Assembly: GCA_021613535.1 (NCBI GenBank)
Contig: CP075493.1
Location: 11,842,001 to 11,906,000, forward strand
DNA length: 64,000 bases
Source of the DNA: Adineta vaga
Taxonomy: Eukaryota > Rotifera
Direction: 5' to 3'
Below the pieces are notes generated by a model that worked only from the letters and a program-made list of their open reading frames with translations, was not told the origin of the DNA and did not search any database. The translations under genes were made by a program, and so were the position numbers. How positions within the stretch are numbered: the stretch's first letter is position 1; each line of letters starts with the position of its first letter. Positions 47,102-56,942 of the stretch are shown piece after piece.

Positions 47102-47588
47102 GAACTATTCTACTAACTCATATATCTAGTGCTTTGCTTTGCTTTTATCAATATATTTTTCTGTATTTAAGGCTTAAAACAAATGAGAATAATTTAATTT
47201 TGAGTTTTCATCAGATATACGATAAATTTATTATATTCGTAAAATTTTTGATTTACCTTCCTAACCATACAGGTTATACTGACATCTATTAATCGAGTGT
47301 ATCTCAATAACCACTCGGATACGACTTAAGGCAGATAGGATGATTGAAATCCAATAACAGTTTGATATATGTTATAAGTTTTAAATGCCATGTCAGTAAT
47401 CTGATGCAATAATCGAACGCTGTTTTTATATGAAGAATTACTCAATTTCTATTGCACCATCCTCGATAACGATTAACACGTCTTTGACTGATAATAACAA
47501 TGCTGATGAAATCCTAAAAAAATATGAACTGAAGTGAAAAAATATTCATAATTCCTTGTATTTCTTGTAGATTTTCAAAAATAAATTT
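47102..47588. other. Spacer between ART/TPR and oxygenase genes
   Basis: No gene or repeat seen. Confidence 0.4.
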
Positions 47589-49817
47589 ATGTTGCGACAG
47601 CAGTTTTTAGGTACTCTTGATTTGCAAATCAGCATTCCATTATTAACCAATTATGATGCATGTATTGAAGCGAATCATGATCAAAAGTGGAAAATCATCA
47701 AACATCAAGATGATCTATTGTTAATGGAATTAGAAAGCTTGCTTAGTTCCAATGAATGTAAGGAGCTTCTAGATCATCTTCATCGAGAAACATTCGAAAA
47801 TATGTCAGAAAAATACGTCACTGAACAACGAAACAACTCAAGATTAATCGCGGTCGATAAGAAATTAGCTGATCTTCTCTGGCAACGTTTAAGCTTTGAC
47901 AATCAATTTAAAGAGTTTGTACAAGATACAAGGCCATTAGGTTTCAATGTTCAAGGTCAATGGAAATTGAGTGGTGTCAATCCTGCTATGCGACTAAATA
48001 AATATCAAACCAATCAACATTTCTCACCACATAAAGATGCACAATATGCTCCCAGTGGTGACGAACGATCATTGTTTAGTTTGATTATTTATCTTAATGA
48101 TAATTATGAGCATGGTCAAACTAAATTCTATTTTCCAAAACAAACGCCAACATCAGATACGAAAGGATTAACAATACAAGAAGAAATCAATGCTTATGGT
48201 GGATTACAAAATGGATATGAATGTGTTACTATTCAACCAAAGAAAGGTTATGCTATTCTATTTACACATAATCTTTTACATGAAGCTGTGGCACCACAAG
48301 GAATCGATGCAGAACGATTTGTTCTTCGAAGTGATGTCCTTGTTAAACGAGAAGAAAAAGAATTAGGTTTTGCAGTTTGTGCAGAAGAAGAAGAAGATTA
48401 TTTTGCATGTCTGAATTTCTTTCGTGAAGCACAACAAAGAGAATTAGACAAATCAATGGATAGTGGAGAACTGTATGAACGATCATTATCGATTCGATAT
48501 TGTTATCCACGTTTACTTCAATCCAAAATGAAACAAACTATTGTCGAAGAAGAAGAAGAAGTATTAATTGATCGATTGCCGTCAGAAATTTGGCTTCATA
48601 TTTTTGGATATGTTCATGAACAAGATATTCGAAATTTCGTATTTGCTTATCCACAATTTCAATTGTTGAAAATATTTTGGGAAGCAAAAGAAAAACAACA
48701 TTTAAAGAGCGATCCATATCAACCAAAATTTATTCCAACTATCCATGTGCAATATGGCAGTCGAACATTATTTCGTTTTTCGGATGCTGATTTCTTCTAT
48801 CAACATGTCAATGCATGTTGTCGTGTTGCAGCTGTCTATGCTTTCTTTCTACTAGGACACAGCAAAGATTCTCAAACATATACTGTTCGATATGATCGAA
48901 ATACTCAACAAACTTGTGAAGTTAATATGGAACAACTCTTAGCAGATGCATTCTATAATCGAAATTGCTATGGTTCATTATATCGTGTTAAACAAAAAGA
49001 TGAAAATAAACGAGAACCAATGATTGATTTAGATCATAGTGTTGATCGAACATATATGACCAATCGACATCAGTCACAATTTATTGGACAAGATCTATTA
49101 CCGAATCTGCATCTTATATTAGAAAATCACCAATTATCTGAATTAGATGGACATAACAGAGGAAAATATGAAGATCACTTCAATGAACAAGAATTTCTTG
49201 CTTGGCAACGTAGACATGCTCTATATGATCGAAATGAAAAACTTGTTGATGAATATTTGAATGCTAATACACATTTAACTTATCGTGCACAATGTTCAAA
49301 AGATTCTGTTCTTGGTTTTCGTGAACATGTATTCAATCAAATCGAAAATAAATCAGGTACGAGTTTGTTTCGAATGCTTTCGGCTAAAGATCATGTTATA
49401 TATGGATTCTGTGATTGTCCTGGATGTTATTATCAAATTTATACAGTTCAAGATTTAATTACTATTTATAACCATTTAATATTTGACTTTGATACACATC
49501 GATTAGCAATTGAACATTTAGCTGATGAATCGTCTTGTGAAGATTTTAATTCTCTTCTATATGATTGTGTTCAAATACTACAAGACAAAGTTCCACAAGA
49601 AAATCCTGTTTCATTCTATCGTGTCAATATTGAAAAATTAGCTGAAGTAACACAAGGATTCAATCATGCTGGATGTCAATGTCAATATCCAACTGTAAAA
49701 GTGAATCAATTTTCATTTCTTGATTACACTTATTTATCGCATGTTCATTTGAGTGTTGCTCAAAATAATGAACATGTCTATGTTCTAGCTACCTATGGTG
49801 GAATCGCTGTTTTGTAA
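47589..49817 (+). CDS. 2-oxoglutarate/Fe(II) oxygenase (prolyl-4-hydroxylase type) fused to an F-box
   Basis: Single exon, 742 residues, intact. Residues about 60-260 form a prolyl-4-hydroxylase-like oxygenase. The iron ligands are H148 and D150 (HKD) and H231 (LLHEAV), followed by an Arg (ERFVLRSDVL) placed to bind 2-oxoglutarate. A YLNDNYEHGQTKFYFP strand lies between them. An acidic EEEEE stretch leads to an F-box at about 326-370 (IDRLPSEIWLHIFGYVHEQD). The C-terminal 350 residues are unrecognised but include paired cysteines (GFCDCPGC, AGCQCQYP) that could bind zinc. Hydroxylation coupled to SCF-type ubiquitination is inferred, by analogy with oxygen-sensing logic. AATAAA is at 49914. 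Confidence 0.85.
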   Translation: MLRQQFLGTLDLQISIPLLTNYDACIEANHDQKWKIIKHQDDLLLMELESLLSSNECKELLDHLHRETFENMSEKYVTEQRNNSRLIAVDKKLADLLWQRLSFDNQFKEFVQDTRPLGFNVQGQWKLSGVNPAMRLNKYQTNQHFSPHKDAQYAPSGDERSLFSLIIYLNDNYEHGQTKFYFPKQTPTSDTKGLTIQEEINAYGGLQNGYECVTIQPKKGYAILFTHNLLHEAVAPQGIDAERFVLRSDVLVKREEKELGFAVCAEEEEDYFACLNFFREAQQRELDKSMDSGELYERSLSIRYCYPRLLQSKMKQTIVEEEEEVLIDRLPSEIWLHIFGYVHEQDIRNFVFAYPQFQLLKIFWEAKEKQHLKSDPYQPKFIPTIHVQYGSRTLFRFSDADFFYQHVNACCRVAAVYAFFLLGHSKDSQTYTVRYDRNTQQTCEVNMEQLLADAFYNRNCYGSLYRVKQKDENKREPMIDLDHSVDRTYMTNRHQSQFIGQDLLPNLHLILENHQLSELDGHNRGKYEDHFNEQEFLAWQRRHALYDRNEKLVDEYLNANTHLTYRAQCSKDSVLGFREHVFNQIENKSGTSLFRMLSAKDHVIYGFCDCPGCYYQIYTVQDLITIYNHLIFDFDTHRLAIEHLADESSCEDFNSLLYDCVQILQDKVPQENPVSFYRVNIEKLAEVTQGFNHAGCQCQYPTVKVNQFSFLDYTYLSHVHLSVAQNNEHVYVLATYGGIAVL

Positions 49818-50580
49818 CTTTTTTTTGTTTTTCTTGAGAGTCTGCGTTTAAAACTAAGTATGACTATCTATATTAATTAATACTGTATCAGATTTCTCAG
49901 TTGAAATATAGTTAATAAAATCTATTGGTTTGTGGATATTTTTACATGATGTCTCAATTCCGCATAAGACAGATATAATTAGCATAGCGGAATAGTATCA
50001 CTACCCCATTTTTCTGTTACAAATGTCAATAAGCATGCTTTGTTTTTCAAGTCTTTTTTGATTGAGATAAACGATCATATTTTTTATTTTACATAAACAT
50101 ATATTTCGGTAGAAAACATCTCAATTCTTTTGTAAATATATTAAATGTTAATCTAACACATTATATTCTATTTTTCATTCAGTGGGTTAATATCGATTTA
50201 GACCTGATTTTTTACCAGATTTTTTTTCCAAATGGGTAAAATATAGAAGTACTTTCTTATAATTAATTTTTTTATTCACATCTTCGAAATTCTATTGGAT
50301 TTTTCAAAACTAACGAGTATATTATGTGTTTTTCATTGTCGGCTATTGTTATTGCACAAATAAATCAGATAATATGGCTCACTAACTTGAATAAAGAAGA
50401 AAAAAATTTTCTTGTTCTACTGACGATGACGTCAGTGGGTTTTTTTGATAGTTGTAACTGGAAGAAAAACTTCCACATCATTATTTCTTTATGTAAGTAT
50501 AAAGAAAGAAATCTATTTATTGTATGTGGTATTTCTAAGAACAACTAGAATAAAAATTTAGAGTTTGATTAAAGATTATC
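49818..50580. other. Intergenic spacer
   Basis: Contains the oxygenase poly(A) signal. A 74-codon frame at 50324-50548 is not supported. Confidence 0.4.
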
Positions 50581-51375
50581 ATGGAACAAGAAATTGTTAA
50601 GATCAATAAAAAGTTTAAAAAAATGATTGATAAATCTGAAATGGATGAATGTGTTGCTAGAGCATCACTTGTTCGTCTCGAAGAGTTAAATATTTCATTA
50701 ATGGTTTTGCAGAAGACTGGTATTGGGAAAACCATTAACGAACTACGGCGTGGTACGAACAATGAAAGTGTATCGACAATGGCTAAGAACTTGTTAAAAA
50801 AGTGGAAAAAACTTCTTTCTAGTCCATCTCAACTAAAATCTTCTCAAACAACCACTACGACTACAAACTCTTCATGGGAAACAAATGATGCAACAAGACT
50901 GAAATCACGCGAATTGTTAGCAAGCGCATTGTCGATTATGGGAATTCCCGAAGGTTCAAATGATCCGGTTGAATTATCTGCTCGCATTGAAGATGCTGTA
51001 TACAAAGAAATTAAAGATACGAAAATTAAATATGGACGTCGTATCCGCAGTCAAATATTCAATTTAAGAGATTTGAGAAATCCTGATCTTCGCACCAAAG
51101 TACTTCTCGGTAGTATTACACCAGAACGATTTGCTATGATGACTACCGAAGAAATGACTAGTGATGCTTTGAGAGAGGAATGTGCGAAATTTAAAGAAAT
51201 ATCTCATCGTGAAAGTCTATTGGCAGTCGATGAAGGCGTCGGCAGTGATCTTATTCAATGTGAACGATGTAAACAACATAACTGTTCATATTCTGAACTT
51301 CAAACACTCAGTGGAGACGAACCAATGACTTTGTTCGTTCTATGTAGAAACTGTGGTTATCGATGGAGAGGATGA
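50581..51375 (+). CDS. TCEA: Transcription elongation factor TFIIS (intronless copy)
   Basis: Single exon, 264 residues, complete three-domain TFIIS. The N-terminal LW domain is about 1-85 (ISLMVLQKTGIGKTINELRR). The central Pol II-binding domain is about 105-220 (RSQIFNLRDLRNPDLRTKVLLG, MTTEEMTSDALREE). The C-terminal zinc ribbon has C227/C230 and C255/C258, with the acidic catalytic pair D246/E247 in SGDEPMT. It rescues arrested RNA polymerase II by stimulating transcript cleavage in the nucleus. The usual RSADEP is LSGDEP here, so a normally conserved Arg is Leu243; activity may be reduced. Lack of introns, unlike most housekeeping genes here, may mean a retrocopy. AATAAA is at 51553. Confidence 0.93.
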   Translation: MEQEIVKINKKFKKMIDKSEMDECVARASLVRLEELNISLMVLQKTGIGKTINELRRGTNNESVSTMAKNLLKKWKKLLSSPSQLKSSQTTTTTTNSSWETNDATRLKSRELLASALSIMGIPEGSNDPVELSARIEDAVYKEIKDTKIKYGRRIRSQIFNLRDLRNPDLRTKVLLGSITPERFAMMTTEEMTSDALREECAKFKEISHRESLLAVDEGVGSDLIQCERCKQHNCSYSELQTLSGDEPMTLFVLCRNCGYRWRG

Positions 51376-51723
51376 ATTAATCATTACTGGCAAATGCATC
51401 CACTGAATTTGAATACAATGCAGATTTGTCTCGTTCCTCTGGAATAGGATCATGCTATACCATGTCGTAACAGCTATATCGATATCTTTTTATGTTGACA
51501 GTTTATTTTATGCTATTCTTTTCAGACTGAAACGAATTCACAGATTGTGATAAATAAAATAAATTGATGAAAAGTAATGAATATGAATCAAACATGTCTA
51601 CATTCTTGTTAGTAGAGGAGAAGAAACACTCGAGAAGAAAAAACAAACTTATAATGAAAAAAAATGTGAGAAACGAAACACTACGATTTCCGGTCCGACT
51701 GAGTCGTTAAATTTATTGTCATG
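51376..51723. other. Convergent spacer
   Basis: Lies between the 3' ends of TFIIS and the cysteine-repeat gene. Poly(A) signal at 51553; nothing else. Confidence 0.4.
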
Positions 51724-53802
51724 TTAATTTGGACAGAAACCAGTACCTTGGTTTGAGCACGCACGTAATTCAATATCATCAAGAACGATATCATTTCCAA
51801 GTCCGCCTGGAGCATCCGAAATCATCAATAAAATCACTGTACTACTTGGTGCTACGAATGAAAGACCATACTTTTTCCAGGTCAGCACAGGGCTTACTAA
51901 AACGTTGCCGGAAGACATTTGAGCAAGTAAAGGATTTTCAGCAGCAGGACTTCGAACTTCGAATCGAACATTTGGTTCGATTCGGTCAGGTCCTTTGCAG
52001 ATATTAGCCAAGTAAACAGAAAGCTCATATCGTAGACCAACGCATAGATTTCTGACGGTACTGTTATAGAACTGTCCAGGGCTAATGTCTGCATTGACCA
52101 AGAACATATATCCACCAGTATTTCCTGTATGATCCGTTGCACCAGTATGCCATGTATCGTTAAAATCATCATGAATGGAATTGATAAAACTGAACATACC
52201 ATCATTTGTAACAGGTTCAAATCGTTGTGTATATGTTGTACTGAAATTGAAGTCTGCAGTTGTTTTGGTAGAATATTGATCTGGACCACTTCCAAAGGTG
52301 ATTGAAAAAATAGGATTTCCAACGAGAGTATCATTATCATAACACAATCCAAAAGATTCTTCAAGAATAAACAACAAAACAGATGAGTGCTAGTCATATA
52401 AAATCTTTTCAAGATTTAATACATACGGATTTCACAAGTGGCACCAGTGAAACCATCTATACATGCACAAATGTCTTGGTTAATACATGTGCCATTGTTC
52501 TGACATGCTGGAACGCAGCTAACTAAAATAATACAACACTTTTTATTTTAATCGTCTATGTTACTCGTGAGAACTGTCAACAGTAAATACGCTATGACGC
52601 AGAATTAAACTATATATAAGCAAAACTTTCACAGTTATGTTTACATCTCAGTTTGTATTGTAATGAATGAAGGTAAATTCTTTTAAACAGATTTCTCAAT
52701 TCAGCTTTTTCGTTTTTCTGTTCCACTCGTAGTTAGTCTCAAGATGTAAAGGCATACTCACTGGAACAAACATGATCGTCGTTACAATAATCGCTGATAC
52801 AATCGGATGCATGATAACAGTACTGAGTATTTTCACATTTTTGACAATGTGGACCACCGCAGTCGATATCGGTTTCATTTTGATTTTGAATTCTGTCGTC
52901 ACATGTGGCAAATGCTACAAGAACATCATATTCCATCTGTTAAATCGAATAAATTCTACAATACTTACGAATACATCTATTATATTCACAGACATAACTC
53001 AAACAATCATAGTAAGTTTCGCAATTTCTTCCGTTTTCACATTTAGGGCAATGCGGACCACCACAGTCCATGTCAGTTTCATTTTGATTTTGTATTCTGT
53101 CGGTACACGTGGCAAAAGCTACAAAAATATCGTATCTCATATGTCATATCGGACACATTTTGTAACACTCACGGATACATCTATGATCGTCACAGACATC
53201 ACTGGTACAATCATAGTTAGCCTTACAATTTCTTCCGTTTTCACATTTAGGGCAATGCGGACCACCACAGTCCATATCAGTCTCATTTTGATTTTGCATT
53301 CTGTCGTCACATGTGGCAAATGCTAAAACAACATACAACACCTATCAGAACTAACGCATTCTGGAATACTCACGAATACATTTATGATCTTCACAGACAT
53401 CACTCACGCAATCACATTTAGTCTTACAATTTCTTCCATTTTCACATTTTTCACACATTCGACCACCACAATCAACATCACTTTCCATTCCATTCTTCAT
53501 ACCATCTGTACAATTTGGTTCTAAAAATAATCACATCATGAAAGTACACTTAGATACTGTACGAATAACATACCTTTGCTTTTCCATGGTGCATGTTCTT
53601 CTGAACTCGATGAATCAATGGAAATCACTACTTTACTTTCAATCGGAATCACGTACCAACAACAACAAAAGATCAATCCACATGCCCATGCATAGCTGTA
53701 AGAGAAAGACAAAACATACAAAACATCTATAATTCTTGTTCTTTTTTCTCTCGCATATCGCAGCGTCATCAACACTGTGCAGATGACACAACGATTCCAC
53801 AT
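51724..53802 (-). CDS. Membrane-anchored cysteine-repeat / EGF protein with a Bacteroidetes-like C-terminal domain
   Basis: Exons: a TM exon (53695-53574, or read-through from Met 53802), then R1 53520-53374, R2 53322-53173, R3 53118-52969, R4 52914-52762, EGF 52522-52427, and a terminal exon 52358-51724. All junctions are phase 1. The TM exon reads YAWACGLIFCCCWYVI, giving a type II anchor. Each R exon is one repeat of about 50 residues, pattern NETDxDCGGxxCxKCxxxxxCxxxxDCxSxxC. The EGF unit is CQNNGTCINQDICACIDGFTGATC. The terminal 210 residues carry SFINSIHDDF, WHTGATDHTGNTGGYMFLVNAD, WKKYGLSF and APGGLGNDIVLDDIELRAC. That layout is familiar from Bacteroidetes secreted/gliding surface proteins, so transfer and exon capture are inferred. 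A cell-surface or extracellular adhesive role is likely. The 5' end is uncertain. Confidence 0.72.
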
Positions 53803-55776
53803 TTAAAGAGTTCCAGCAATCACACTCAATCAATAGTTCATTATAGTTATACATTACCTCGATACAAGATGCATCGTTCAAAAGTTAATTCTAATTCAAT
53901 CAATAGAGTGCTGATATATTCAGACAAAAATTTAATCTACAAACAAATATCACATTCATTTCAATTATGGAAATAAGAGTAACATACGTTTGGGAAGTAA
54001 TCATCTTCATATGAGACTGCAAATCAATCAGTTCAAGTTTATAAGTCTATCTAACAACGAATGCTGGTCGTGTGAACTAATCCGATCGAATATAGTTTTG
54101 TACTGTGAAAAGAACTGGAACCTATCTTCTTGAAAATTATTGATGAGCTAACAATTGTATCCTGAAAATTCTCAGGGATATTCACCATGGGTGTTTTATG
54201 CGTTCTTCAGTGAATTTCACACATGCAGTATGAGGAGATCATAACTACCTTAATATCAATATACTAGGCACCAGATGTCGAAAATCAAATACCAAGGTAT
54301 CCTAAAGGATGATCAATGGAAGTCAACTCACTTTTATATCACATATTCTACATACAATCAATGGCTTCTTTACGCTAAAACTGACCTATATATTGAACAA
54401 GTTGAGATATATGAGTTGATTTAGAGTATTCATGTCGTTAACTTTACCTATTAGGTGAGTACCGAACCAAAACATTCCAAAACGAAGGTGACTGCGAAAA
54501 TCAGAGTAAAAGAGAGCGTACCGGTGCGCACCGTTCTAACATACGTTTGATACCCATACTGATCTTCAAGAAAGTCCTTATTCTGTAATATTATAATCTG
54601 TTAAAATTTTGGGTATCTGATGTGATGGGATTATGACATCACCCCTATGAAAAATCCCTCAAATGCGTATCGAACATACCTTGCAGAACTCTTCTATACC
54701 AAACACTGTTCAGAACCCTATTGATCTCATCATCGTTCACTGAAGATCCTCTCAATTGATCGAAAACTGAACTGATTAATGTGCCTTTCAAATTCATCGT
54801 TATACCTCGTTATTGCTTCCATACTAATGATAAATAGAGTAAAACTGAAGCTTTTCTCGTCAACTTATAAGAACATTCAACTCATTTTTATAACTTCACT
54901 TATTTACCGAACATAATAATACAACATCTTATTTTCTCCGGTGACAAAATAAATTCAACACTTTGTTCGTTATTTCGTTTCTCAATTGGCCAACCGAAGC
55001 AATAAATCAGGCAAAAGAGTTTTTATGGTTGCATTAAAATAAACAGCCAGAAAAAGAAAAATAACTATCGAAACAGCCATCTTTGCAATTGTATTTTTCA
55101 AACATAAAAAATAGTATTTAACTTAGTGGAATATATCCTTTTCTGCGATGTTGAGCATTGCGGAATCAGTTTCTACCTCGTTTCCGGAATTTCATCATTC
55201 AGCTACAAGCGAGATGTATTGAATTTTGATCGACTTCCACGTAATATCGGCTAATTTCTGAATCTGTAGAAATTTCGGAATTCCTAAATAAAATCACGTC
55301 TCCTCCCACATCCTTATAGTTGAAAGAACATTTCGATTAGAAAAATGAGTAATTTTATTTTTAAATTTGATTGCGCTGTCGATGGCAAAAAGAAATTATT
55401 TTTGAAGCCCTACAGAATCACGAACACACAAATTTGTACGTACCGACATTAACCTTCGTATAAGAAGATTTGATTCATTATTGTTGGAAGCGAACGAAAA
55501 CAACATAAAGTTGTTTATACATTTCTTGATAAATTAACGAAGATTTTCAAGTGAGTCCACTCTCATAGTCATTCGATGGAACATGCTTGAAATTCAGAAC
55601 ACTCCTCATTAGTACTAACACAAGCATCACAACAGAACTGAAGTTTATATACAAAAAACAACAGCCATTTCTCTTAATTCTGTACATTTAAAAAATGACA
55701 TTTCATTCTTATTGCCTTTCTAGTTTCTCAATACTATTATCTTCAGATAATGCATCTCCTGTCCAGGTAAAGGAAA
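53803..55776. other. Spacer between the divergent cysteine-repeat genes
   Basis: About 2 kb with no supportable gene. It should carry promoters for both copies. A 12-bp perfect palindrome is at 54522-54533. Confidence 0.4.
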
Positions 55777-56509
55777 ATGAACGAACCATTCATATTTATA
55801 TCGGACAGTTTCAAAATTTTCTCGTTCTTATACAGTTATGCATGGCCGTTTTGGTTGATCTTTTTCTGTTGTTGGTATGCAAATGGAACTGCAGGTCGAA
55901 TAGTGATTTCGATTGAATCATCAAATTCAAAAGAAAGTGTCTCATCAAACAACAAAGGTATGTTTTCAACTGAGTCTAGGTCTGAGAATACATCTTAGTA
56001 TAGATAAATGAGTGGAGATAACCATTTTTATCATTCGATACCAATAGTTGGCTTCATTGATCAAGTACATATATTTGCGTCATTGAAGTTGTCTTGAATA
56101 AATATAGTACATACACAAGTATGTGTAATGATCTCATTTTTTCTAGGATCATAGTGTTCAGATGAAATCAAAAATGGAGATGAAACCGACGTTTATTGCG
56201 GTGATCCTGAATGTTCAAAATGTGTCGATGCAAAACTGTGCAAGAGAAGGTGCGATTGTCTCAGTGATAAATGTGAAAATAATAAATGTCTTCGTGAGTA
56301 TTTAGTGCGTTGAATAGAAACTATATCGGTATGGTTTATTCATTTTGTTTTTGCAGCATTCATTTTATGTCATAACAAGAGTAGAAATGGAGATGAAACA
56401 GATACTGATTGTAGTGGTCGCATGTGTCCAAAATGTAAAGAGAGACAAATGTGTAGACAATCATTGGATTGCATGACCAATTATTGCAACGACAATCATA
56501 TTTGTTCGT
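55777..56509 (+). pseudogene. Truncated inverted paralogue of the cysteine-repeat gene
   Basis: Three exons have exactly the same sizes as their counterparts in the 51724-53802 gene. They are TM exon 55836-55957 (122 nt, YSYAWPFWLIFFCCWYA), a repeat exon 56147-56293 (147 nt, NGDETDVYCGDPECSKC) and a repeat exon 56357-56509 (153 nt, NGDETDTDCSGRMCPKC). An in-frame TAG appears three codons into the second exon. No further repeat, EGF or terminal domain follows before the next gene. It is read as a partial, probably dead copy, transcribed away from its partner. Met 55777 is in frame with the TM exon, mirroring the uncertain 5' end of the partner. Confidence 0.65.
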
Positions 56510-56942
56510 GTAAGTACTTAATTAATCAAATACTAAACATCTGTATGGGAGTGGAATTCGTTGTATTCAGCCCTGGCAGAGTTTATTTACAGAGTGAGCT
56601 AAAAGTATGATAATATTAAAGTGACTTGGGCTTTTATATTATCTTCCTTGATAGATAGTTACGTTGCAAGTCAACAGATAGCATATGCTAGCACTCTCAT
56701 TAAAGAAAATAAAAGCAGAAAAGATGATATGTATACTATCACTTAATTTCTAACCATACTAAAGTTCGATAAGGTGCGATATGCTTGTTGATGTTCACTG
56801 GCATCATCCTTGAAAAATCTTTGAAAGCAGCAAAATCGAATTTTATTCAAATTAACATTGAAAGTAATTTTACATGACAAAACTTATTAGCATTGAAGAT
56901 AGAATAGCATTTGAAAAATATTTATATATTCGGTTCTTATTT
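56510..56942. other. Convergent spacer
   Basis: No remaining repeat exon or other feature could be recognised. Confidence 0.4.

Noticed and set aside
50324-50548. A 74-codon frame upstream of TFIIS
   Set aside because: No domain and not joinable in frame to TFIIS, which has its own good start.
52772-53326. A 184-codon plus-strand open frame with repeated ITVLSIFTF/ISSVFTFRAM units
   Set aside because: It is the antisense shadow of cysteine-repeat exons R2-R4; the periodicity comes from the tandem repeats on the minus strand.
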